A DNA stretch of 64,000 nt from Chrysopilus asiliformis (lineage: Eukaryota > Arthropoda > Insecta > Diptera > Rhagionidae), in the NCBI GenBank assembly GCA_964034945.1, contig OZ035962.1, positions 19,710,530-19,774,529 of the forward strand, written 5' to 3'. Below are positions 47,473 to 57,435 of the stretch, piece after piece. Under the pieces are notes generated by a model. That model did no database searches. It had not been told where the DNA came from and was given only the letters and a program-made list of their open reading frames with translations. A program made the translations under genes and the position numbers. Position 1 is the stretch's first letter; each line of letters begins with the position of its first letter.

Positions 47473-47639
47473 TAAGAAGTGACGAGAATGACACACTGAA
47501 TAATAATGTGTCTGCAAAACCACAATTGCTTTAATGAGGAAATTGGTGATCGACGGATAGTCTTTGGGTCAACATTCGCTTCATGAAAATTCTTGCAGCG
47601 ATAGAGCGGCATTTGACGGCTGTTGGGTCGATAGAGTGA

Positions 47640-47975
47640 TTAGCTATGACACCTGAATGTCATTCCTTCCTCCTTCCCCCTTACAACCAAAACTGGTTTT
47701 TTCAATTGTCTCGAAAGGGGTGAGTCATATTGAAAAATTTATTGAGGTAAAATGTGTTTAGAATAGGATTTTACATAATCGTTCCATACAACAAAATCCA
47801 ATCGGACCACTGCTTCGCCCCGCTCCCCCGTACAAATGGAATACTTTTTTCTAGTTTTCTCGAAAACTAAGCATCGTATCGAAAAATTTATAAAGATGAA
47901 AAGTGTTTAGAATATAATTCTACATAATTCAGTTATACATCAAAATCCAGTTGGACCACTCATTCTACCACGTGT
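47640..47975 (+). mobile_element. Mini-me-like interior units, about two copies
   Basis: Units with TCTCGAAAGGGGTGAGTCAT / TCTCGAAAACTAAGCATCGT, GTGTTTAGAATA and CATACAACAAAATCCAATCG. No ends recognised. Confidence 0.5.
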
Positions 47976-47979
47976 AATT

Positions 47980-48540
47980 TTGCAAACAAAAAAAAAGCAT
48001 TTTTTTAAGTTCAAGTACAATATGAACAAGAATTCAAAATTCTGAATTTACCTAATTTCAAGCTAAAAATACTGTCTGAGCAATGGTCGTAAATAGAAGC
48101 AGTGACTTTTCTTGAATATTAATTGACTTGTAAGTCGTCATTGAACGGTCGTACGACTGAAAGAATAAACCAGTTGCAATTACAAAGTGTTTCGATTAAA
48201 TAATGCAGTTGGCACTTAATTGGTTTTATAAAATTCAATTCATGAAGGTTTGAAATTCAATCATGTCTTTGTATCTTTTTTTTTCAATGGTCAATTACTT
48301 GAAATATCTTAACATTATCTGATGATGAAAATCTATATATCAAGCACGTCTCAGATTCGGATGATAATTGTTGACAGTTCTTTACGAAAATTAAAGACGT
48401 TAAGCTGTCTATAGACCTTATACCCTACTTATATACAGAAAAACGTCCAACAATTTTCCGTGGTTAAAACCGCAAAATAAAGAATTGTATGGTCAGTGCC
48501 GTTACTGTCACAATTAAGTAAGTATAACAAAAAAAAGTCA
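47980..48540. other. Unassigned AT-rich stretch
   Basis: No gene or element seen. Confidence 0.3.
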
Positions 48541-48548
48541 AACCAAAT

Positions 48549-48780
48549 ATCGTCGGCTAAAAGTGAAATTGTGCTAAGTCCATTATACCAAATTTGACAG
48601 AAGAGCAATAAAAACCTTGTTAAAACAGTCTCATTTAAAGAAAACTGAGCCCAATTTTTCTCATTTAAAGAAAAGTCAGTGTTATTGAAAGAGAATTAAA
48701 ACGATTTAACAAGGTTTTCATTGCTCTTCTGGAAAATCGTACCAAATGGACTTAGCACAATTTCACTTTTAGCCGACGAT
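48549..48780. mobile_element. Foldback MITE, single copy
   Basis: Long arms (about 95 bases) start with TCGTCGGCTAAAAGTGAAAT and its inverse at right, with TA on either side (the whole palindrome spans 48547-48782). The arms include GTGCTAAGTCCATT and AAGAGCAAT..AACCTTGTTAAA. An inner CTCATTTAAAGAAAA is directly repeated. TA target suggests a Tc1/mariner-type origin. Confidence 0.65.
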
Positions 48781-48819
48781 ATGCCTTTCTGAAATTCCGG
48801 TCCAAAATTTCAGTTTATT

Positions 48820-49048
48820 TAGACAGAAAGATTGACAGACAGACAGATTGACAGACAGACAGACGATAGACCGACAGACAGACAGACAGACAGACAGATT
48901 GATAGACCGACAAGCCAACAGACTGATAGACCGAGAGATCGATATACCGACAAATCGACAGACTGATAGACCGACAAACCAACTGACCAACAGACCGACC
49001 CGACAGACAGACAGACAAATCGACAGACTGAAAAACCGACAGACAGAT
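48820..49048 (+). repeat. Degenerate (GACA)n array
   Basis: GACAGACAGA runs mixed with GATAGACCGACA variants over about 230 bases, possibly the remnant of a mini-me GTCY core. ORFs with Leu/Ser/Val/Cys or Asp/Arg/Gln/Thr repeats here are translations of the array. Confidence 0.9.
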
Positions 49049-49391
49049 AATGAAAACATTTATCGAAATGTTGGTAGTTTCTAACTGTGTTCAAGTTTAT
49101 TAAATTTTTATTTACTTTACAGATTGATCTAAAATATCAATGATCAGGGAAGTCGATTTTATAATAGATGTAGTCACCACAAGGAAATATAAAGAAAAAA
49201 ACTGGTATTTTAACACTTAAGGGCTTGGTGGTACACCCAATGTACCACCTTTCTTGTAACAAATGCTGCACGGTGGTATCTAAAAAGAAACTTTGAAAAC
49301 CATTTTTTTTTGCTTTTTTTAAAACAAAAAAAAAATTAAAACAAAATATTTATTTTAAAAGGAAAAAAATAAAAAAAGAAAAAATAATTTT

Positions 49392-49430
49392 TTGGGTGCT
49401 GTGTATCAGAAATTGTGCTTTTATTAAAAA
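49392..49430. mobile_element. GTGTATCAG-type MITE end
   Basis: GGGTGCTGTGTATCAGAAAT then GTGCTTTTATT, cut at the Helitron border; its other arm was not found to the right of 49809. Confidence 0.45.
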
Positions 49431-49809
49431 CTAGCTTGCATACCCGTCGTTGCCGGGTTAAGTTTTTTGTATAGGTTTTAGAATACGAAGAAAATATGAC
49501 AAAACTTAAAAGAGAAAAATTTTATCCTTGCAGGACTCTCCGTTGCGAATTAGTCTAACACCAGATTCGTGATCAGCGACCCCAAAAATCCCCATGGCGA
49601 AAATCACGGTTTAAAAACACCCAAAATCCCTTTACCCCCCGTTTACCCCCTTAGCGGTAAAAATTCGGAACAACCCCTCCTTAGTGAGCGCCTACATGAT
49701 GGTTGGGACATACTGTGAAAGTTTCAAGTTTCTAGCTTTAGGGGTTTAGGCTGGGCGTTGATGAGTCAGTCAGTCAGCCAATCAGGTTAACCGATTTTAT
49801 ATATATAGA
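49431..49809 (-). mobile_element. Non-autonomous Helitron, subfamily B, full length
   Basis: Minus strand: 5' TCTATATATATAAAATCGGT (preceded by A) to 3' CCCGGCAACGACGGGTATGC then AAGCTAG, followed by T. This copy defines both ends of subfamily B. It has the same 3' terminal hairpin as several A copies but unrelated interior. Confidence 0.82.
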
Positions 49810-49869
49810 TAATTTTTTGCTTTTTAGTACATTTTTTTGTAATAAATAACAGCATTTTCTTATATTTTA

Positions 49870-50140
49870 TAGCATTTTCTTATATAAAGAGCCACAATGA
49901 CGTCTATCTTTTGCCATACTTAAACTCGTATATAGTCTTCCAATATGTATCCTTGACTTTGTAATTCCAGAATCAGATTTAGCGACCTCAAAAATCCCCA
50001 GATGACATTTTTTTCCGGAAAATTTGAGGAAAAGCATAATCATGTTATCCTAGAAGGACCTTCCGTAATCCTTACAGCTTTATTAATGTCAGAATCGGAT
50101 TCAGTGACCCCGAAAACACCCAGATGAGAGTGAGAGAAAT
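49870..50140. mobile_element. Relic related to Helitron-B interior
   Basis: AGGACCTTCCGTAATCCTTA, GTCAGAATCGGATTCAGTGA and ACCCCGAAAACACCCAGATG match 28.3-28.7 and 38.7-38.9 kb. Confidence 0.5.
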
Positions 50141-50219
50141 TGTGTGTGTATCTTCGATTTTACTACAATCGGGCAAAAGTGCTTTCACAGTTCGGGATAA
50201 ACTTTAACAATTAATATTA

Positions 50220-50319
50220 CAGTAGAATCCCGATAATTCGTACCCCGATAATTCGTATATCCCGCTAATTCGTATGAATTTGCTGGTCCCTTATAATCCG
50301 AATTATCGGGATTCTACTG
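50220..50319. mobile_element. 100-base pogo-like MITE
   Basis: CAGTAGAATCCCGATAATTC and GAATTATCGGGATTCTACTG, TA at 50218-50219 and 50320-50321. The inside repeats CCCGATAATTCGTA three times. Complete and probably young. Confidence 0.88.
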
Positions 50320-50597
50320 TATTTTGTATAATTTTAATACGATAACAGTTATTTTCATAGCAAGTGTGAATACCCCTATAAATTTTATGATGACAGCCGT
50401 AGCAAATTCAATGAAAATTTGCTGTATTATCAATTCAGTTTTTCATAGGCTCGAATTCAATTTTTTTTTCATTGATTATAATGCAGTTTTAACTGGATTT
50501 TTGTGCTCACAAAAGTGCAAAAAATTTTTCGCAGGTTTTTTATTTCTACGCTCAGTACGAACCTCTAGGCGAATTTTCTCCCACAACTTCAAGCCTC

Positions 50598-50825
50598 CCC
50601 AAGTAACTTGAGGTTACATTCCGGTTAAGAAACGTATTTGAAGCCATGGTAACAAAACTCAAAAGATTCACATTTGGTTTCAGTAACCTTTCAGAAACGT
50701 TTCAGAAACCCCCATTTAGAAGCTGGTTTCAAAATAACCGTTTTTGGCGGGTTTTTTCGGAAACCATCTAAAATATAACCTAAATTCAAGGTTTTTTTGT
50801 AACCACGGTTACAAATTGTTTCTTG
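50598..50825. mobile_element. CCCAAG-type TIR element, uninterrupted
   Basis: CCCAAGTAACTTGAGGTTAC to GGTTACAAATTGTTTCTTGG, co-linear with the outer parts of 4735-5845. At 50631-50640 it reads AACGTATTTG, the empty version of the pogo-like insertion point. Confidence 0.75.
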
Positions 50826-50829
50826 GCTC

Positions 50830-52600
50830 GAGGCTTCTATCCTTAATCGGTTAAATTGATATTCAAGAAAGTAAAGTAATTAAATGTGCAGTGAATATTT
50901 TCTCACGGAATTGCAATTCTAGTTACACGTTTTGAAATTAGGTGTTAAATCCAATTTTACGATCTTTATTTTCACAAGAAATCTAATTTTATAGCATAAC
51001 TTGTATATAAATGAATGGTTTAAGAGGAATAATAAAATCAGATCGAAGGAAATCGATGGAAATTCATAATTGTACATTTTTAATTAATGCAAATTGTATA
51101 AAATTTATAGTAAAAACTCGATCACAATCTATACAATTTAATTTTACTTTACGTATTGATTACTTTGCGTGTTGAAGTCTTGATGTATATTAATATGATA
51201 GATGGCGCCAGCCGTCCGCTTGAGATATCATGCAGATAAATAAAAAAATCTTGAAATTGTGCAATTTATTTTATGATTGGTGTGATACCACTTCTATTAT
51301 ATCTATCGTTTTAATGTCCAACACAATTGATTGCCACGAATAAACATTTACCTTATCGTCCGAGTGAGACTATAATAAACTTTTTGATTGATGCCACTAT
51401 AATTTTCACTTCCAGTAGGCACACAGACATTAATTGTTATAATAATAATAATAATAATAAAATTTTGTTTTTCTCTGTTTGAATATGAACGGTATATTTA
51501 CATATGGTTACACACATATAATAATAAATGTGAATCTATCATTTGGGATGCCCAACCTTACAATTTACTTTGATTTGATTAAAACAAACTGCACGAATCT
51601 GTTCATTAGTCATGTGCGTCTATTTAGCATAAGATAAGCCCTACATGACGCTGTAATATGCGTCAGACTAGTCGTAAAACCGAATGGATATGCATGACAT
51701 GGGAGTTAATTTGCATAAATGAGCCACATACTGTTTATGTATAAGTATTTCGAAAATGAATTCATTGTCAGGTGGACAAATCAGTTGCTATTCAAAAGTA
51801 AAAGCAACGGACAGCGGTGAACAGGTAAGTTGAAAGGCCGATACTAAATATATAACAATACGTGTGCCCGCAGGTATTTAGTGCAGTCGAAGAAAACTTA
51901 GAAAATGTCTTGTCGGATTTTGTTTCGAACGTATAGAAAGACTATATAACAGTCCTCCTAACCCCATCATATATAGACTGGTGATTAGCATTATTTGTGT
52001 AACTGGAAACCTCGTAATTGTCATGTTCCATGGGGACTCAATCCGATGCCCGCTTACCACAATCGATTTTTTAGGGATTTCAATTAAGTTTTTTTTCCCC
52101 ATATTCCTAAAAGTTCTAATGGAACACCTCTGTTCTACCCGCTTTTGAAACAGTCTTTTTTTGTCAATGTGCAGAGAGTATCTATCAATTTATGGTGTTT
52201 TGGGAACATGTATTGTTTTTGATTAGTTTGTTTCGGCGGCTTTCTACTATCCGTTGTCAACTTAATTAAAGCGTCAATAAAACGTTTTCCCAGATGAGGT
52301 TTCATGCAACGAAAATTCAATCAGTAATCAATTTATATCCACTAAACAAAATGAAATAGTTATCAGATCATATCCACCACTCTCATTTAAATTTTTAAAT
52401 GATTTTTGGGATTCCGTTGTGTTGTATTTTTGATAATTACATTTTTCACACGTTCGAATAGATGTTACTTTAATTAGGCTTCCGAATTTTAATTTAATAT
52501 TTAAAACATAAAAATTTTGGATTCATTTTATAGATATTTTAAACTTATTTTTGAGAATAATCACATTTTCAAATTTTTAGAGCCCCACACTAATATTCGG
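50830..52600. other. Mostly unique AT-rich DNA
   Basis: Contains (TAA)n at 51438-51461 and the candidate leader exon at 51783. The ORF at 51878-52102 (minus) lacks an identifiable domain. Confidence 0.35.
51783..51824 (+). promoter_or_regulatory. Candidate plus-strand transcription start and leader exon
   Basis: An exact TCAGTT initiator (51781-51786) begins a 42-base segment ending ACAG/GTAAGT, a perfect splice donor at 51825. A TATAAG lies at 51740, slightly too far upstream (about 43 bases). There is no ATG in the segment, so it would be a non-coding first exon. No downstream plus-strand coding exon was found. Confidence 0.25.
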
Positions 52601-52629
52601 GCCAAAATTTTGGTAAAAAAATGATGGCT

Positions 52630-52960
52630 TACTCTGCCCGTTGACAGGGTTGTAATAAAACCCGGCTTATTTTTAAAAAAGCCCATTTCACTGGGGTTTT
52701 TTTTTGGGGTTTTATTGGGTTTTATTGGCTTTTTTGGGTTTTATTGGGTTTTATTGGTTTTTTTCGGTTTTATTGGTTTTTTTTTTGGTCTTATTGAGTT
52801 TTCTTGGCTTTTTTGAGATTTTAAAAAGATGTTGTCTAACATGAAATATTAAAAATTAACTATCCTGTATTTTTCTATTGCAAATAAAACGGTAAAATCT
52901 ATGATTAATAACAGGTACTCGGTTTTTTTTTTTGTGCTGGGAAAAATAATATCAACCCTG
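52630..52960 (+). repeat. Cryptic (GGGTTTTATT)n tract with inverted borders
   Basis: Degenerate TTTTATTGGGTTTTATTGGC units. Borders are GACAGGGTTGTAATAAAACC at left and ATATCAACCCTGCCCGTCGA at right, i.e. an inverted CAGGGTTG/CAACCCTG. Confidence 0.7.
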
Positions 52961-53109
52961 CCCGTCGATCAGGCCTTCCCCTTTCTATCTCCGAAATCAC
53001 TAGTTTTCATCAGGCTTTTGGCAATAGATACATAGGTATTTCTAGCGCTATGCCGATGATTTAGAGAGATGGTAATGCCACTAGTCGACAGGGATGGGGA
53101 AGCCGTAAA

Positions 53110-53415
53110 AAGGTTCGACCTGTGAATTTTATTTAAGCCTTTTATAATTATTTGCGCCCTTTTCATACTATAGATTGCCAAAATTGTACATAAATGCAAA
53201 AAAAGATAATCCACGCAATACACACTTCTAGTTCAGCACTGCCAGATTGACAGTCACAGGGCGCGTTTAGACCCAGCTACCTTGGCACTGCCAATCTGGT
53301 GGTGCTAAACTAAAAGTGTATATTGCGTGGACTGTCAATTTTTTGCATTCCATATCATGAAAAGGGCGCACTTGATTAGAAAAGGCTGAAATAAAATTCA
53401 CAGGACCAAAAGGTT
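53110..53415. mobile_element. Long foldback element
   Basis: Arms of about 140 bases: GACCTGTGAATTTTATTTAA..GCGCCCTTTTCATACTATAG..CCACGCAATACACACTTCTA and the inverse at right (TGTATATTGCGTGGA..AAAATTCACAGG). The centre is GGCGCGTTTAGACCCAGCTA. That central phrase recurs inverted at 53922-53945 (AAGCTGGGTCTAAACACGTC). Confidence 0.7.
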
Positions 53416-53521
53416 AGGTTAGCATAAAAATTTAACTTACAAACAAGTTAATTTTGCAATTATATGTCACCGCCCAAAAGCTAGCAGTTCCGAAATAGCG
53501 CTGCTAAGCTGGTAGGTAGTC

Positions 53522-53850
53522 CAGCGTAGCGTAGTCCAAGTGGTAAAGTACTTGACTCGTATTCCGGAGGTCGGGGGTTCAATTCTTGACTGTGGCACGC
53601 TGCAATTCAAGTCCGCTCAACTTGCTTTACGAAATGAATAGATGCTAACGACATCATCGGTCTATATAGCTATCACGGCCTCTGCTGTTGATGGGTTGCA
53701 ACGTAAAAACCAACAAATGTTGTCATTCATCCATGGTTCGCAATCCATGTAAAAATTGTAGGTGCGAAAACTGCAGGTGCGAAATAAAACCTCAATTGAG
53801 GAGGCCCAGACTCTTCGAGAGCTGTAGCGCCGAGGATGATGAAGGATGAT
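53522..53850 (+). mobile_element. tRNA-derived SINE (family 2), full length
   Basis: The head GTAGTCCAAGTGGTAAAGTA (A box) and GGGGGTTCAATTCTTGA (B box) has a CTCGTAT anticodon-like loop, pointing to a threonine(CGT)-type tRNA. The body includes CCTCTGCTGTTGATGGGTTG (also at 34258) and ends in GATGATGAAGGATGATG repeats. Anticodon-stem pairing is poor, so it is not a working tRNA. Confidence 0.65.
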
Positions 53851-54161
53851 GTATTGCTAAAGTTAAACACATTTATACCGGCGCTGCCAACATCCAACTG
53901 AGCACCGGTCTAAATGCGCCCATGGTAAGCTGGGTCTAAACACGTCCACTGACGGCGCTATTATAGTCAAACTTTAAAATGTCGCTGCATGTTTTTGAAA
54001 TTTTCACACAAATACAAAAAAAAAAGAAAAGTAATAATTTTTATTATTTATTAAATTATCAAAAAAAAATTTGTAAAAATACAATTTCAATGTTTCAACA
54101 TGCGTATGAATAGTAAGATTTCAAATTAATCGGTTTATTGCTTAAGCGTTTATGGATATCT

Positions 54162-54598
54162 TTAGAGTGGACGGTTAACACGATTTGGAATCGTCCTAGT
54201 TGTTCGTGGCAGACGGGTTGTACGAGTGGGACGACTGGGCGTAGAAGTAATTGGTGTTATGGTTGTTGGTATTGTGGAATATGGTGTTGTAGTTGTAGGA
54301 GTTGGTGTTGTGTATGGCGATGTTTCTATTGTTTCATCGGATGTTGTAGATATTGTGATTGTAGTTGTGGTGCAAGTTGTTGCAGTGCAAATTGTTGTTG
54401 TACAATTAATTGCAGGTGCTGAGAGCCCGCAAGGAGTTTGACACGGATTCTGGCAATTTGATGGATTAAAAACTGGCAAAGTCGGATAAGGATTCGTCAC
54501 GCCATTTGCACAAACTGGTACAAAATTTGGATGCAGTTGTTTGTCTCCTGAAGGCCTATCATCGTAAATTCCATAAGGCGATCGTATTTGTTGTAGCC
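54162..54598 (-). CDS. Threonine-rich mucin-like secreted protein, exon 2
   Basis: The exon follows acceptor GATTTAG and stays open to TAA at 54162-54164. Residues 28-70 are mixed (LQQIRSPYGIYDDRPSGD, then HPNFVPVCANGV). Cysteines fall at about 56, 75, 79, 83, 92, 97 and 102, including NCQNPCQTPCG. From about 93 to the end, threonine, proline and serine dominate (TTT, TPTPTTTTP, TRTTR), as in heavily O-glycosylated mucin stalks, and the C-terminus is basic. The composition and leader suggest an extracellular, lumenal or cuticular product. I do not recognise a named family. Codons are not a simple repeat: threonine is written with several codons, which argues for selection on the protein. Confidence 0.65.
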
Positions 54599-54662
54599 CT
54601 AAATCACAATTGATTTATTAAAAACTGATGTTAAAGAAAACCTGTAGGAAACAAATAACTAC

Positions 54663-54741
54663 ACGAATAATCACGTGAATCTGCTGTCAAAATTGTCACA
54701 CCAAAAAACAAAACATTAATGAGGACCGTAACGAACTCCAT
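54663..54741 (-). CDS. Threonine-rich mucin-like secreted protein, exon 1 (signal peptide)
   Basis: ATG at 54741 follows a short leader from a TATA/initiator promoter. It encodes MEFVTVLINVLFFGVTILTA then DSRDYS: a clear secretion signal, cleavage likely near TA/DS. The chosen donor is CGT/GTAGTT at 54662, giving a 64-base intron and a tryptophan codon across the junction. A second in-frame donor (CAG/GTTTTC at 54641) would add SCSYLFPTG-type residues and leave only a 43-base intron; it is weaker by consensus. Total protein is 171 residues, or 178 with the other donor. Confidence 0.65.
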
Positions 54742-54768
54742 ATCTACTGTGGACACTAAATTTTTCAC

Positions 54769-54806
54769 AACTGATCTTCTTTTCTTGAACTCAAATCATA
54801 TTTATA
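54769..54806 (-). promoter_or_regulatory. TATA box and initiator of the mucin-like gene
   Basis: On the minus strand TATAAATA (54806-54799) is followed by ATCAGTT (54775-54769). The initiator A falls at about 54772, which puts the TATA box at about -34 to -27, the expected spacing. The leader to the ATG is about 31 bases. This is the best core promoter in the window. Confidence 0.6.
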
Positions 54807-54809
54807 GCA

Positions 54810-55765
54810 AAAATTTCATTCCCTAAGAAATTCTTCTTCCTTCGGTTTGGAAATATTTGCAATTCAATTTTGGATCAAGAAAAATAAAATACGATCGCGA
54901 AGAAAGAATTTTACTAATATAAGATATGCAAAACGTAAACAAAATGACCAAAAGTTCAAATCTGTATAAAAATGTTATATTTCACCACTGAACTTGAATG
55001 GCGTTTTATTTTACTAACTGATTTATAGCAGTAGATACCCTTTGCTTTTTTGCGTTACTATCATCCACTAATCTACATAGATATTGATAACACAAAAAAC
55101 GAAATGCATAATCTTCCATAATAAGTTTGGCTCATTAGATTCGTTTTTCTAGAGTTTATTTTCTTCAAAATTTCAATTTGGTAAAAAAATTAAAATATTG
55201 ATCAAATTTCTATGTTGTGCTAGCAAATAAATGTCCAACTAAGAGCATTTGCTGTTCCAAAAATAAAATAAAAAATCCCTCGATTTTTTTAAATTAATTT
55301 TTTTGTTAATTAGTAAATTATTGCCATAGTTCATTGGCCGATGATCGAATATATTGTTTATGAAAAATTGGACGTCCCTATGACTGTATATCTGGATGTC
55401 CGGCCTTAACATGAAGCTCACATGACCAATTTCGACACGCTTGTTTTCAACTTGTAGTCTAATTATCTACGCTCAAAAAGATAATAACAAAAACCTCGTT
55501 CCTATTGACAAAATTTGTTTTGTTGAATCTCAACAAATATATTTGGTTAAATTTATAAAGAAATTGTTTGAAAAACAAAAAAATATCGTAATTATAACAA
55601 TTTTTTTTACACATTAGGTATTATTAATTTCACAATTGTTTTATTTATTTAACAAAACATCATTTGTAAGTTTATTTTTGTTAAAATAACAATTTTTTTG
55701 TTGAACAAAGATTTCCCACCAAAAATATTTGGTCCAATTGACGATTTTGCTGTGATTTATAAAGA
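54810..55765. other. AT-rich DNA upstream of the mucin-like gene
   Basis: Directly upstream of the promoter; no repeats longer than short A/T runs. TTTGTTAAAATAACAATTTTT-type strings at 55550-55720 are internally repetitive. Probably contains the gene's regulatory DNA, inferred only from position. Confidence 0.35.
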
Positions 55766-55769
55766 ACTT

Positions 55770-55926
55770 TTCTTAATTTAACAATGATTTTATCCATATA
55801 CATAAATTTTTCAATACGACTCACCGTTTTCGAGAAAATAAAAAAAAGCATTAAATTTTTGGGAGAGCGGGAAAGGAATGTTCCGACTGGATTTTAATGT
55901 ATGGAATAGTTATGTACAATGATATA
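55770..55926 (-). mobile_element. Mini-me-like interior unit, interrupted
   Basis: Single unit with GACTCACCGTTTTCGAGAAA and GACTGGATTTTAATGTATGG, broken by the Helitron at 55927. Confidence 0.5.
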
Positions 55927-56408
55927 TCATCATACTAATCGTACTAATCATACTAATATATAAAAATGAGTTGGTGTCTGTCTGTCTGTCTATATGCTCC
56001 TCTTTCACGCAAAAACGGCTGAACCGATTGACTTGAAATCTGGCATTAGTGTCTGTGGTAGTTCTGGTTTCAACATAGGCATACGGAAATGCAGCGCGAG
56101 GGGTGGGGGGAGTAAGGGGAGGGGGTAAAGTGATTTCGAAACTTAGTTTTTGCGTTATGTTACTCTTTCGCGGGAATCTACTGAACCGATTGGCCTGAAA
56201 TTTGGCATAGATGTTCGTCGGGGGTCCAGCCCCAACATAAACCCATTCCAGTCACGCTTTTAGCCGGGTGAAGCCGGTAATGGGCAGTCACCTATTATTT
56301 CAAAATATATTGTTAAATTTTTCCCAATATTTCTCAGTATAGATAGATAAAGAAAACGTGTATCATGTGGGGGGTGAACCGCGAAACGGTTCGAGGCGCT
56401 GCCCCTAG
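55927..56408 (+). mobile_element. Non-autonomous Helitron, subfamily A, variant 3' end
   Basis: Starts TCATCATACTAATCGTACTA after A. The usual interior and a degenerate GCCGGGTGAAGCCGG hairpin are followed by 130 extra bases and a second terminus: hairpin GAACCGCGAAACGGTTC, then GAGGCGCTGCCCCTAG followed by T. Confidence 0.72.
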
Positions 56409-56411
56409 TAT

Positions 56412-56819
56412 AGAATATAAAAACATAACAAAAGCTATAATTGCCAATATGGCAATTATTGAAAACCCGTATGGTGATATGGCATTGCTCAAAGTTTAAG
56501 TGAACGGCGAACAGTTGTATCAAAATTCCACTTCGAAGACAAACTTTCCAAAAAGATTTTTTAAAATTTATTCCAATCGGATTTTGATGTATGGGAGTTT
56601 TATGTAGAATCATATCTTAAATAACTTTTGTTCTTGGACTTTTTTGATAAGATGCACCGTTTTTGAGATATTCACAAAAAACCGTTTTCGTTCGTATGGG
56701 GGGTACCCCCCACAATGGTCCATTTTTGCCCGTGAACGAACTTAGCCTCACATTTTACGAAAACGGATCTGCGTATAATTTCAAGTCTGTAGCTCAATCC
56801 GTGCGCCCGCAATCCGCGC

Positions 56820-56850
<31 letters not shown>

Positions 56851-57083
56851 GGACAGACGGACAGACGGACAGACGGACGGACGGACAGACGGACGGACAG
56901 ACGGACGGACGGACAGACGGACGGACAGACGGACGGACAGACGGACGGACATGCAAAATTCAATTTTTTTTATCATTCTAAACACACTGGTGTAATTCAT
57001 TTTTGTGTGTGCTGACGGGATCTTGGCGTTACAAATGGTAAGGCAAATTTAATATACCCTTTGGTTTCATCATACGGGTATAA
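56412..57083 (-). mobile_element. Mini-me-like element, near full length
   Basis: Minus strand from TATACCCGTATGATGAAACC (57083) through a (GTCC/GTCT)n array at 56820-56952 and CTCAAAAACGGTGCATCTTA to the GCAATTATAGCTTTTGTTAT tail. The longest GTCY array of the family here. Confidence 0.75.
56820..56952 (+). repeat. (GGAC/AGAC)n array in mini-me-like element
   Basis: About 33 four-base units, GGAC and AGAC alternating. Generates the Arg-Thr-Asp and Pro-Ser-Val-Cys repeat ORFs. Confidence 0.95.
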
Positions 57084-57133
57084 ATACTGTTATGTTAACT
57101 TATTTTTCCTATTCATACGGCTACGAAAAAAAT

Positions 57134-57435
57134 TCATTCGAAATGTCCACTACCGTTTTTCGCCTCGCCTGTTATCCTGTAACAAGAATCATGTTGACCA
57201 GTATTATTAATTTCAAAATCAAACACCAATTTAAGACTTATATTGATACTGCCTTTGAATATCCTTTCGCAGTTTGTTTTACAACTTTTCATCCTTGTTG
57301 AACTCATTGAAAAAATCATAAACGTGTCGGGAATATAAACAACTTTTCCAATAAATAAAAATAATATTAAAATATCCTTAAAGGTGAACAAAACTTCTTT
57401 ATTCGGTTTTTCTTTTTTCGAATTTCCAATACCAA
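57134..57435 (-). other. Open frame of unclear origin, no family match
   Basis: The frame is open for about 100 codons without a clear starting ATG. It includes a hydrophobic run (ILILFLFIGKVV), a cysteine pair (SCKTNC) and a tail with SCYRITGEAKNGSGHFE. The composition looks more protein-like than the surrounding AT-rich frames. It may be a decayed gene or exon; I cannot assign it. Confidence 0.15.

Noticed and set aside
51878..52102. 74-codon minus-strand ORF resembling a membrane protein
   Set aside because: No initiator context, no domain, and the frame is short in AT-rich DNA; apparent similarity to a phrase at 57.17 kb is too short to trust.
53522..53600. Functional tRNA-Thr gene
   Set aside because: Weak anticodon stem, non-canonical T-arm and fusion to a SINE body.
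56672..57000. Several Cys/Pro/Ser/Val and Arg/Thr/Asp repeat proteins (also at 11729, 19641, 48769)
   Set aside because: All are translations of GTCY arrays in mini-me-like elements.
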